Assembly: GCF_014077095.1 (NCBI RefSeq)
Contig: NZ_JACGVG010000025.1
Location: forward strand, 124,001 to 188,000
Source of the DNA: Colwellia sp. MB02u-6
GTDB taxonomy: Bacteria > Pseudomonadota > Gammaproteobacteria > Enterobacterales > Alteromonadaceae
Reading direction: 5' to 3'
DNA: 64,000 bases
Made by a program: the position numbers and the translations under genes. A model generated the notes under the pieces. That model searched no databases and had not been told where the DNA came from. It saw nothing but the letters and a program-made list of their open reading frames with translations. Position 1 is the first letter of the stretch. Each line of letters begins with the position of its first letter. This document shows positions 56,672-64,000 of this stretch, piece after piece.

Positions 56672-57484
56672 TTAGTTCTGCTTTACATTGCTGGCAAGGT
56701 ATTTTTGGATCAATGTGATGGTTTCAAGCGGATGACTCATATGAGGGCTGTGTCCGGTCGCTTTCATCTGCTGCAAGTGACTATTAAGCAAATGTTGATG
56801 TAAATAATGGCCTACGACATTCGGTGCAACTAAATCTTCCTGACACTGAAGGATCAAACAGGGCTTGTCAAAACCAACCAGATCAGAACGGTTATCCGCC
56901 AAAAAAGTTGCTTTGGCAAAACGCTTAGCTATGGCAGGATCCATGGCACAAAAACTGGCTTCCAGTTCTTGTGCCAATTCTGCTTGATCGGGGTTATTTA
57001 CAACAATACCGGCGAGATGACTTGCCCAACCTGGTTGATTGCGATCGATTGTATCGAGCAAACCCTCAATATCGGCATGTTCAAAGCCACCTATGTAATC
57101 GGGTCGGTCGTTCAAATATCGTGGGGTTGGGCAAATCATGATCAACTTTGAGACTCTATGGGGAACTTCGATTGCAGCTAACAGGCTAATCATGCTGCTG
57201 ACCGAATGGCCTACTAAGATCACATCTTGCAAATCAAGTGCTGTACAAATCTCAACAATATCTTTGGCATAACCCGCCAAACTTGAATAACGCAGAGGAT
57301 CATAAGCATCAGCATTAGACAAACCTACGCCGACATAGTCAAATAATACCACCCTATATTCATCTTCAAAGAACGGACTGACTCTTCGCCACATAGATTG
57401 ATCACAACCATAGCCATGTGCAAAGACAATTGTTTTAGCGCCTTTACCGCATACTCTGACATTGTTCCTAGTGATGATATTCAT
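56672..57484 (-). CDS. RsbQ-like alpha/beta hydrolase
   Basis: 270 aa. FAHGYGCDQSMWRRVSPFFE, LFDYVGVGLSNADAYD, the nucleophile elbow GHSVSSM, QCQEDLVAP (catalytic Asp) and GHSPHMSHP (catalytic His) follow the Bacillus subtilis RsbQ sequence almost segment by segment. RsbQ works with the PAS-phosphatase RsbP, probably producing or processing a small ligand for its PAS domain. Here the next gene, 3 bp away, is a PAS-GGDEF-EAL protein, so the hydrolase likely feeds that sensor. Start ATG 57484; the family N-terminus begins there. Confidence 0.92.
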   Translation of the reverse strand: MNIITRNNVRVCGKGAKTIVFAHGYGCDQSMWRRVSPFFEDEYRVVLFDYVGVGLSNADAYDPLRYSSLAGYAKDIVEICTALDLQDVILVGHSVSSMISLLAAIEVPHRVSKLIMICPTPRYLNDRPDYIGGFEHADIEGLLDTIDRNQPGWASHLAGIVVNNPDQAELAQELEASFCAMDPAIAKRFAKATFLADNRSDLVGFDKPCLILQCQEDLVAPNVVGHYLHQHLLNSHLQQMKATGHSPHMSHPLETITLIQKYLASNVKQN

Positions 57485-57761
57485 TGTGGTTTTTTCCTCA
57501 TTGTTGAAAGGAGCATAAACATCTATTTTACAAATCGTTGGTCTCTAAGCTACATAAAAAATCTAGTGTGAAGGGTGTTTTTTTTGCTAAAATATATTTT
57601 GGTAAGTTGAAGTGCTTCTGCCATCCCGTGTGTCGGTGCTATGTATATAAAAATTATAGCGCAAATAATTAAAACACAAAACTACCAAAATATTTATTTT
57701 AAAAATCCTACAGGGCGTATGGGTAAAATAAAACGTTATTTTTCATAAGTTAATACAAAAT
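57485..57761. promoter_or_regulatory. Promoter region with an 11-bp inverted repeat
   Basis: ATATTTTGGTA (57595-57605) and TACCAAAATAT (57685-57695) are exact reverse complements, 79 bp apart, upstream of the rsbQ-like gene (minus) and of the regulator pseudogene (plus). A shared regulator or DNA loop is possible. Confidence 0.4.
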
Positions 57762-58286
57762 ATGATTCTTCATGCTTTCCATCTTGTCAGTGTCTGGACT
57801 AAAAGTAAAAAATGTTTTTATTGTTGGCGACCACAAATGGGGATTATCGTCTTATCAATGCACGATGATGAATTGTATGCAGAAAGAGCATTAAATTGTA
57901 CTGCGCTAAGTTATATTAATAACCAAGAGTCAGCTCAAAAATTACTCCTTGGCATAAAACAAGTAATGAAAAATAAAATTTTTGTTAAAGCAGAACTTCT
58001 TGAAAAAACATGTAAAAACCCATCACGAACAATAACCTCTAAAAATGCTGTCAACATACAGATACTGACCGACAGAGAGTTGCAATTTTTTGAAGCTATT
58101 GGTCAAGGCATCACAACATATTCTGCACTGCGTATTAATATTATTACCTTACAGCGGCACAACCACCACGACTCGCGGGAAACGGAACTCATTTGTTTCG
58201 TATATAGTAACAATTTAACCCATTACATGTGGCGATTTTACGTTATCCTAGGCGCCAAGATTTTCATCATGAAGTCAGAGCATTAG
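57762..58286 (+). pseudogene. LuxR/NarL-type response regulator pseudogene
   Basis: The frame (174 codons) keeps recognisable parts: IIVLSMHDDELYAERALNC and the end of the receiver domain, then LTDRELQFFEAIGQGITTY, the start of the LuxR HTH. The receiver N-terminus with the phospho-Asp is lost and the HTH turns into unrelated sequence (RINIITLQRHNHHDS), so a frameshift or deletion occurred. Its neighbour, the ABC exporter, starts immediately after. Confidence 0.65.
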
Positions 58287-60116
58287 ATGTTTAAATTTTT
58301 TGAATCATTGACCCAAGCATTACCACAAGAAGAACCCACCCAACCACCTAACACCTTATATGCCTTTTGCCGCCATTATACCCGCGGATTTGGTTTGCCA
58401 TTAATTATCATGTCGTTACTTACGGCGGTACTCGCTATCTTAGAAGTGTCGCTATTTGGTTTTATGGGCCAACTAGTGGATTTGTTAGTGACCAAAAATC
58501 CGCAAACATTGTGGCAAGATGAAAGCACAAGGTTTATCGCTATGTCGGTGATGGTATTAGTGGTCATTCCTGTGATTGTTTGGTTACATTCCTCTATCGT
58601 GCATCAGACGCTTTTGGGTAACTACCCCATGGCCATTCGCTGGCAAGCGCATCGTTATTTACTCAAGCAAAGTGTGTCATTCTATCAAGATGACTTTGCT
58701 GGCCGAATTGCCACAAAGGTCATGCAAACCTCACTTGCGGTGCGTGAAACGGTCATGAAGTTACTGGATGTACTGATATATATTTTAGTCTATTTCACTT
58801 CTATGCTGGTTATGATTGCCGCTGCTGATGTGCGTTTAATGTTACCCATGCTCGCGTGGCTCGTGGCATACGTATTGATCCAATGGAAATTAGTCCCAAA
58901 GCTAAAAGTGATATCAACAGAACAAGCCGATGCGCGTTCAAACATGACTGGCCGCATTGTTGACAGTTATAGCAATATATCAACGGTGAAATTATTCTCA
59001 CATACCAGCCAAGAAGCTGACTACGCTCAAGACAGTATGATGGGTTTTTTAACAACCGTTTATAGTCAAATGCGCTTGGTCACTGTCATTAATGTCTTGG
59101 TACAACTCATCAATTATCTTTTAGCATTTACCATTACCGCTGTGTCTATTTGGTTATGGACTGACAGTGCGATTACTGTCGGTGCCATTGCTATTGCGGT
59201 AAGTTTAGCCTTACGCCTAAACGGCATGTCAAAATGGATCATGTGGGAAATCAGTTCACTGTTTGAAAATATAGGCACTGTGATAGATGGTATGAGTACT
59301 CTGTCTAAACCCATTGCTATCCAAGACAAACCCGACGCCAAAGACATTATTGTTAATCAAGGTAAAATAGCATTTAATCAGGTTTGTTTTCATTATGGCG
59401 AAAAAACGGGCGTCATTGAGCAGTTAGACCTGAATATTAAAGCGGGTGAGAAAGTGGGTCTTGTCGGGCGTTCCGGAGCAGGAAAGTCGACTTTAGTGAA
59501 CTTATTAATGCGTTTTTATGACGTCGAAAAAGGTCAAATACTCATTGATAATCAACCTATAACCGATATTTCTCAAGATTCATTACGGGCAAATATTGGT
59601 ATGGTGACTCAGGATACATCGTTGTTGCACCGTTCGATCCGTGAGAATATCCTTTACGGCGATCCAGATGCAAGTGATGAGCAATTAATGGCGGCAATCA
59701 CTCAAGCACAAGCGGCTGACTTTATTGAAAGTTTATCCGATCCCTTTGGTAATAAAGGGCTTGATGCTCAAGTCGGTGAACGTGGGGTAAAACTATCAGG
59801 TGGCCAACGTCAACGGATTGCCATTGCCCGTGTGTTATTAAAAAATGCTCCTATTTTGTTATTAGATGAGGCCACTTCAGCATTAGATTCTGAAGTTGAA
59901 GCGGCGATTCAAGAGTCATTGTATGAATTAATGGAAGGAAAAACGGTGATAGCCATAGCTCATCGACTCTCGACCATTGCGGCCATGGATAGGCTCATTG
60001 TATTAGATCAAGGCCGTATTGTTGAACAAGGCACCCATCAAGAGCTCATTAATACCAAGGGGATCTATGCGCAACTCTGGGCTCACCAAACGGGTGGTTT
60101 TTTGGGATTAGATTAA
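58287..60116 (+). CDS. ABC exporter, fused permease and ATPase
   Basis: 609 aa half-transporter of the MsbA/multidrug type. Six hydrophobic segments in the first 320 residues, then an ATPase domain with GRSGAGKST (Walker A), VTQDTSLLHR (Q-loop), LSGGQRQRIAIARVLL (signature), ILLLDEATSALD (Walker B) and the H-loop AHRLSTI. It should work as a homodimer and export a lipid, peptide or drug; the substrate is unknown. The start codon follows the regulator pseudogene's stop with no gap, so the regulator once led this operon. Confidence 0.9.
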   Translation: MFKFFESLTQALPQEEPTQPPNTLYAFCRHYTRGFGLPLIIMSLLTAVLAILEVSLFGFMGQLVDLLVTKNPQTLWQDESTRFIAMSVMVLVVIPVIVWLHSSIVHQTLLGNYPMAIRWQAHRYLLKQSVSFYQDDFAGRIATKVMQTSLAVRETVMKLLDVLIYILVYFTSMLVMIAAADVRLMLPMLAWLVAYVLIQWKLVPKLKVISTEQADARSNMTGRIVDSYSNISTVKLFSHTSQEADYAQDSMMGFLTTVYSQMRLVTVINVLVQLINYLLAFTITAVSIWLWTDSAITVGAIAIAVSLALRLNGMSKWIMWEISSLFENIGTVIDGMSTLSKPIAIQDKPDAKDIIVNQGKIAFNQVCFHYGEKTGVIEQLDLNIKAGEKVGLVGRSGAGKSTLVNLLMRFYDVEKGQILIDNQPITDISQDSLRANIGMVTQDTSLLHRSIRENILYGDPDASDEQLMAAITQAQAADFIESLSDPFGNKGLDAQVGERGVKLSGGQRQRIAIARVLLKNAPILLLDEATSALDSEVEAAIQESLYELMEGKTVIAIAHRLSTIAAMDRLIVLDQGRIVEQGTHQELINTKGIYAQLWAHQTGGFLGLD

Positions 60117-60156
60117 AACCAACAATAGATAAGCTTCAAATTAACCTCTGCTAACG

Positions 60157-60190
60157 AATGCCACTCACACAATGAGTGGCATTTTCATTA
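60157..60190 (+). terminator. Terminator after the ABC exporter
   Basis: A perfect 11-bp stem AATGCCACTCA/TGAGTGGCATT with a CACAA loop, followed by TTCATTA. 41 bp past the stop codon. Confidence 0.8.
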
Positions 60191-60423
60191 CTGTTTATCG
60201 AGATAACTGAATCTAACTTAAGCGACTATATTATAGACTTATCAAAGTTAGAGACTTATCAAATAGCAAAAAAATTGATAGACGTTATCGGAAAAATAAA
60301 GGTGCTTTATCAGATGATTTGATGATGTTGAGAGTAAAGCGAAATGGTGGTCGCCACTGGGCAAGATGGAAAATATTAGGCATGATCTATTTTGAATTTA
60401 TGAAAAATAACATTTTATTTTAC

Positions 60424-60759
60424 CTATAACACCGGTCTGTATTGGTGAATTTTACTTGCTCTAAAATAGTAATAAGTCTGCCTGCTGTAACATCTTAATT
60501 TTTCCGTAATCATGTAATGCCCCCAGCGCGATCTCATAATAGAGATGGTAGGTGTAAAAGGAGGATCAAGCGGCTTGTCGATAAGATTTTGAATAGAAAC
60601 GATATAACCATTTTCATTTAAATACTTGACGATACGACTCGCGCTATCCTGACTGACGGCATTGAATATGGCATGATAGTTCGCTAAATTATAACTGACA
60701 TTGAGGTGGTTTTTGTGGCTTAATTGTTGTGATTCATTATCTGCTGAGTTGATACTATT
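60424..60759 (-). other. Open frame with coding character but no start codon
   Basis: On the minus strand 111 codons run without a stop and read like real protein (VSYNLANYHAIFNAVSQDSA, SRIVKYLNENGYIVSIQNL, MRSRWGHYMITEKLRCYSRQ) but no ATG, GTG or TTG start with a ribosome site is found at its beginning. Probably the tail of a decayed gene. The family is not recognised. It lies in the 862-bp gap between the ABC exporter and purT. Confidence 0.35.
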
Positions 60760-60907
60760 TTAGCTTTTATGTGGGTGTTTTTCATGTAAGCAACTGTATT
60801 TAAATTTTTTATAAAATAAGTCGTGGTTGTGTGTTATTTTTCAAATTTTTCATGCTGAATCTGTACTTTTATTAAGCGATAGCTGTGTTTTGTGAGTTGG
60901 CAGGCAG

Positions 60908-60932
60908 ATAAAAAGGTAACCTAAGTTACCCT
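60908..60932 (-). terminator. Terminator after purT
   Basis: GGGTAAC and GTTACC pair around TTAG on the minus strand and are followed by TTTTT, 46 bp after the purT stop. Confidence 0.65.
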
Positions 60933-60978
60933 TTATACTGTCAATAAAAATACTGAAGAAAAATTTAAGCGGTGTTAT

Positions 60979-62169
60979 TTAATAAATAATATTAACGTTA
61001 TTCGAGACAGTCTTGGCATTATCAATGGCTTCTTCAACTGTTTCACCACGTGCAATTGCGACACCTAAACGCCTATGACCATTGATATCTGGTTTGGCAA
61101 ATAATCGGATTTGCGCACCGGCGACGCTGCCAAGTGCTTTACCTAGGTTGGCAAACTTAATATCATTGGATACGCCATTGCCTAAAATTACACTTGATGC
61201 GCTTGGTCCATACTGAATAATACGACCAATAGGAAAACCTAAAATGGCGCGAACATGCAAGGCAAATTCTGAAGCATCCTGTGACACTAAGGTCACTAAT
61301 CCAGTATCATGAGGACGAGGGGAGACTTCGCTAAAATAAACCTGATCGCCTTTGACAAAAAACTCCATGCCGAATAAACCATATCCACCCAGTTCAGTGA
61401 CTATTTTTTTCGCGATATCCTGTGCTTGCTGCAGTGCTAGCGCTGACATTGCTTGTGGTTGCCAAGATTCACGGTAATCGCCATCCTCCTGACGGTGACC
61501 AATAGGGGCGCAGTAATGAATACCGTCAACGGCACTCACTGTTAATAGCGTTATTTCATAATCAAAGGGCACAAAACCCTCAATAATAATACGACCTTCA
61601 CCGCTACGACCGCCAACTTGAGAATAGGTCCATGCGTTGTCTACATCAGCATCGCTTTTTACAACACTCTGGCCCTTACCAGAGCTGCTCATGACGGGTT
61701 TTATCACACAAGGTTTACCTATTTTATCAACTGCGGATAAATATTCTTCTTTGCTGTCTGCGAATATATAGGGTGACGTTTTTATACCTAATGTTTCAGC
61801 TGCGAGGCGGCGAATACCTTCTCTATCCATGGTGAGTTTTGCCGCACGGGCTGTGGGTACCACATTAAAACCTTCTGCTTCTAAGGCAAGTAAGGTATCT
61901 GTGGCGATTGCTTCTACTTCTGGGATAATAAAATCAGGCTTTTCGGCGCGAATAATTTCGGCTAATTTCTCACCATCTAGCATACTGACCACATGGGACG
62001 AATGCGCGACTTGCATTGCCGGTGCGTTTTTATAACTATCTGCCGCAATCACTTCAATACCGAAGCGTTGCAATTCAATCGCAACTTCTTTACCTAGTTC
62101 TCCCGAGCCTAAAAGAAGGGCTTTTGTCGCACTATTCGCTTTTGCACTGCCAAAAATTGAAACACTCAT
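60979..62169 (-). CDS. purT: Formate-dependent phosphoribosylglycinamide formyltransferase
   Basis: 396 aa. PurT carries out the formate and ATP-dependent formylation of GAR in purine synthesis. ATP-grasp features are visible: [16 protein letters not shown] at the N-terminus, [12 protein letters not shown] (nucleotide-binding loop), [15 protein letters not shown] and [14 protein letters not shown] (metal-binding end). The frame can be extended to 62286, but the family starts at ATG 62169 (MSVSIFG). Single gene. Confidence 0.96.
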   Translation of the reverse strand: MSVSIFGSAKANSATKALLLGSGELGKEVAIELQRFGIEVIAADSYKNAPAMQVAHSSHVVSMLDGEKLAEIIRAEKPDFIIPEVEAIATDTLLALEAEGFNVVPTARAAKLTMDREGIRRLAAETLGIKTSPYIFADSKEEYLSAVDKIGKPCVIKPVMSSSGKGQSVVKSDADVDNAWTYSQVGGRSGEGRIIIEGFVPFDYEITLLTVSAVDGIHYCAPIGHRQEDGDYRESWQPQAMSALALQQAQDIAKKIVTELGGYGLFGMEFFVKGDQVYFSEVSPRPHDTGLVTLVSQDASEFALHVRAILGFPIGRIIQYGPSASSVILGNGVSNDIKFANLGKALGSVAGAQIRLFAKPDINGHRRLGVAIARGETVEEAIDNAKTVSNNVNIIY

Positions 62170-62740
62170 ATTATTCGACTCACTGAAAATTTGAAGGGAT
62201 GATATGGCTAAAGATATTAACAGAATTTTTTTATGTTTTGAGGATCTAGGATAAAAAAATTCTGATATTTGTAAGAAAAATATCAAAGGTATTTAATTTT
62301 CAGGTAAGGCAGAGGGGGCATTTACCTGCCACCAAATGCCCAGTTGTGACAGTTTTTTTATTAAAGACTGTGCTCGCCATCAAAAGCCTCAAGCACCGCA
62401 TCATCATAAATAATATTTAGAGTTGGTTTGCACAACAGCATAAAGCGCTTGTTTTTAATTCTGTGAAAACTGTTGAGTAATAGATTATAAATCGCCGACC
62501 TTAATTCTCTTAATGATGTAAGTTAGCTGTTAATATACCTCTTCAGCGTAATTCACGTGTTTCTAACCATACTAAGCTACAAGATTATTTAACGTCAGAT
62601 CTTACTTTTTATGACTTTGTTTTAATCATTAGGTTACATACTCTAAACTCACTACAGTCTGGGTCTGTTGCATAGATGTGTTACCGTGTTTGTCCTTATA
62701 ATATTCAAATAGTAACTCATCTCAAGCAGGGAACCACTGA
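62170..62740. other. 571-bp divergent promoter region between purT and mscS
   Basis: AT-rich; no clear PurR operator, palindrome or gene was seen. It must hold both promoters. Confidence 0.5.
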
Positions 62741-63571
62741 ATGGAAGAAATTATTGGAACAAACATAAATGTTTCGCAGTTAATAGATCAAGGTATATCG
62801 CTGGTGATCACTTACGCACCTAAGTTTGTGCTTGCTATTATTACATTGGTTGTTGGTCTATGGCTGATCAACCGCTTTGTTGGAGTTCTAGACAAAAAAA
62901 TTGGCGCTAAAGACCCAACACTGAATAAGTTTCTGTGTGGACTAACTAGTGCAGTCATGAAAGTTATGCTACTTATTTCAGTCGCCTCGATGATCGGTAT
63001 TGCAACGACCTCGTTTATTGCGGTGATCGGTGCTGCTGGTCTGGCGATAGGACTTGCGTTACAGGGAAGCCTAGCCAATTTTGCTGGCGGTGTGCTGATC
63101 CTGATTTTTAAACCTTTCAAAGTGGGCGATACAATCGAAGCTCAAGGTTTTCATGGTGCGGTCACCGAAATCCAGATTCTCTATACTGTGGTGGATACTT
63201 TTGACAACCGACGTATTGTCATTCCAAATGGCAGCTTATCTAATGCCACCTTGGTAAATGTCAGTATTTACAAAAATCGTCGCTGCGACATGACCTTTGG
63301 GATACACTACGACGACGACATCGACAAAGCGAAGGCCATTCTCCAACGGCTATTTGAGGAGGACGAACGCTCCCTGAAAGATCCAGATCCAATAATCTGT
63401 GTTGGCAGCCTCGGCGATAACTCAGTCAATCTGATGTTCCGACCTTGGGTTGCTACCGATGACCTGTGGCCTTACTACTGGGATATGCATGAAAAAGTGA
63501 AAAAAGCCTTCGATAAGGAAGGTATTACCATTCCCTACCCTCAACGAGACATGCATATTTATAAGTCTTAG
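62741..63571 (+). CDS. mscS: Small-conductance mechanosensitive channel
   Basis: 276 aa. Three hydrophobic helices; the pore-lining TM3 reads FIAVIGAAGLAIGLALQGSL and SLANFAGGVLILIFKPF, followed by the beta domain (VGDTIEAQGFHGAVTEI, RRIVIPNGSL) and the C-terminal alpha/beta domain. This matches E. coli MscS (286 aa), which opens on membrane tension to protect against osmotic downshock. AGGGAACCACTGA precedes ATG 62741. Confidence 0.95.
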   Translation: MEEIIGTNINVSQLIDQGISLVITYAPKFVLAIITLVVGLWLINRFVGVLDKKIGAKDPTLNKFLCGLTSAVMKVMLLISVASMIGIATTSFIAVIGAAGLAIGLALQGSLANFAGGVLILIFKPFKVGDTIEAQGFHGAVTEIQILYTVVDTFDNRRIVIPNGSLSNATLVNVSIYKNRRCDMTFGIHYDDDIDKAKAILQRLFEEDERSLKDPDPIICVGSLGDNSVNLMFRPWVATDDLWPYYWDMHEKVKKAFDKEGITIPYPQRDMHIYKS

Positions 63572-63610
63572 TGATTAGTGAACCTATTGCATTATTCGAA
63601 TTTTGTACAG

Positions 63611-63638
63611 GCGCCACTAAACTGACATTTAGTGGCGC
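63611..63638. terminator. Strong hairpin after mscS
   Basis: A perfect 11-bp stem GCGCCACTAAA/TTTAGTGGCGC with a CTGACA loop, 39 bp past the stop. No T-run follows, so intrinsic termination is uncertain. Confidence 0.55.
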
Positions 63639-63708
63639 TGGAACCAAGTGCCTTTAATCCAAAGCATTGCAGCCAACAAGGGATCGTTGGCAGTCACTTA
63701 TGGCAATA

Positions 63709-63963
63709 TTACTTTACTCCCCACAACACTTGTCTTTCATTAATAATGTGGGTGTTTGATTCGCCGTTCAGCAACATTTTTTCCAGCGCTGCTGTATCTT
63801 GGTCAACTAAGTATATTTTTATTTTTGGATGTTTTTGTTTAAATGTGGTCAATATTTTTGGGAAGTAGTAATAGCCCATCATGGCTGAAACGCCAAAACG
63901 AATGGTGCCCCGTTCGAGATTTTTTAACTCTTCTAATTCAACTTGTTTTACTTGGCTTAATAG
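63709..63963 (-). pseudogene. LysR-type regulator fragment
   Basis: 84 codons on the minus strand, closed by stops on both sides, with LSQVKQVELEELKNLERG, TIRFGVSAMMGYYYFPKIL and KIKIYLVDQDTAALEKMLLN: the linker helix and the first part of a LysR effector domain. The HTH is missing and after MLLNGE the sequence is unrelated. A truncated gene near the window edge. Confidence 0.65.
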
Positions 63964-64000
63964 TTAAGTAGACAACTTTTATATATATAGCACTTAACCT

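Noticed and set aside
63632-63868. 78-codon plus-strand frame after mscS
   Set aside because: It starts in the mscS hairpin and runs antisense to the LysR fragment, which explains the openness.

Overview
The window looks like chromosome of a marine gammaproteobacterium of the Alteromonadales, most like Colwellia or a close relative. This is an inference from AT-rich DNA and from the set of genes: UvrB, SbcB, SelD/SelU/SelO, PurT, a TonB receptor with a flavin halogenase beside a lipoprotein pullulanase, many c-di-GMP proteins, and family-specific palindromic repeats. No rRNA or other marker gene is present to prove it.

Layout. 1-3.7 kb: end of a DUF3570 outer-membrane protein, an ApbE flavin transferase and an M28 peptidase. 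3.7-5.2 kb: a repeat array between two decayed tRNA-Asn copies, then three intact tRNA-Asn genes with promoter and terminator. 5.3-13 kb: core genes (MATE transporter, uvrB, glutathione peroxidase, a beta-hydroxyacid dehydrogenase, sbcB). 13.1-20.4 kb: an accessory island that opens with a broken integrase, then a methyltransferase-HNH fusion, then the most interesting locus of the window: a four-gene operon of a ComEC-type metallo-beta-lactamase protein, an E2-E1 fusion, a JAMM isopeptidase and a four-helix membrane protein. It resembles type II CBASS without the nucleotide cyclase. 20.9-24.2 kb: a PLD-helicase-DUF3427 protein. 24.5-26.5 kb: a response regulator, CheC-like and diguanylate cyclase operon. 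26.5-28.1 kb: a long gap with a tRNA-Arg fragment and an integrase start, the scar of an integrated element.

28-47 kb: SelO, a second large repeat array, a HelD-like helicase, a starch/maltodextrin locus (halogenase, TonB receptor, pullulanase) with three copies of one LacI-type operator sequence, a CPA2 antiporter, and selD-selU. 46-54 kb: an IS3 remnant, a flavin reductase, a thioesterase, an old-yellow-enzyme, a periplasmic catalase-like peroxidase, a LysR remnant, a short-chain fatty acid transporter and a histidine phosphatase. 54-57.5 kb: an RsbQ-like hydrolase directly upstream of a PAS-GGDEF-EAL protein, the same layout as the Gram-positive rsbQ-rsbP pair but with a c-di-GMP output. 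57.7-64 kb: a LuxR-type regulator pseudogene, an ABC exporter, an orphan open frame, purT, mscS and a truncated LysR fragment.

The island proteins probably act together as a protein-conjugation defence module: E1/E2 would attach something, possibly the C-terminus of the MBL protein itself, to a target, the JAMM enzyme would remove it, and the membrane protein would be the effector. This is inferred from domain order and catalytic residues only.
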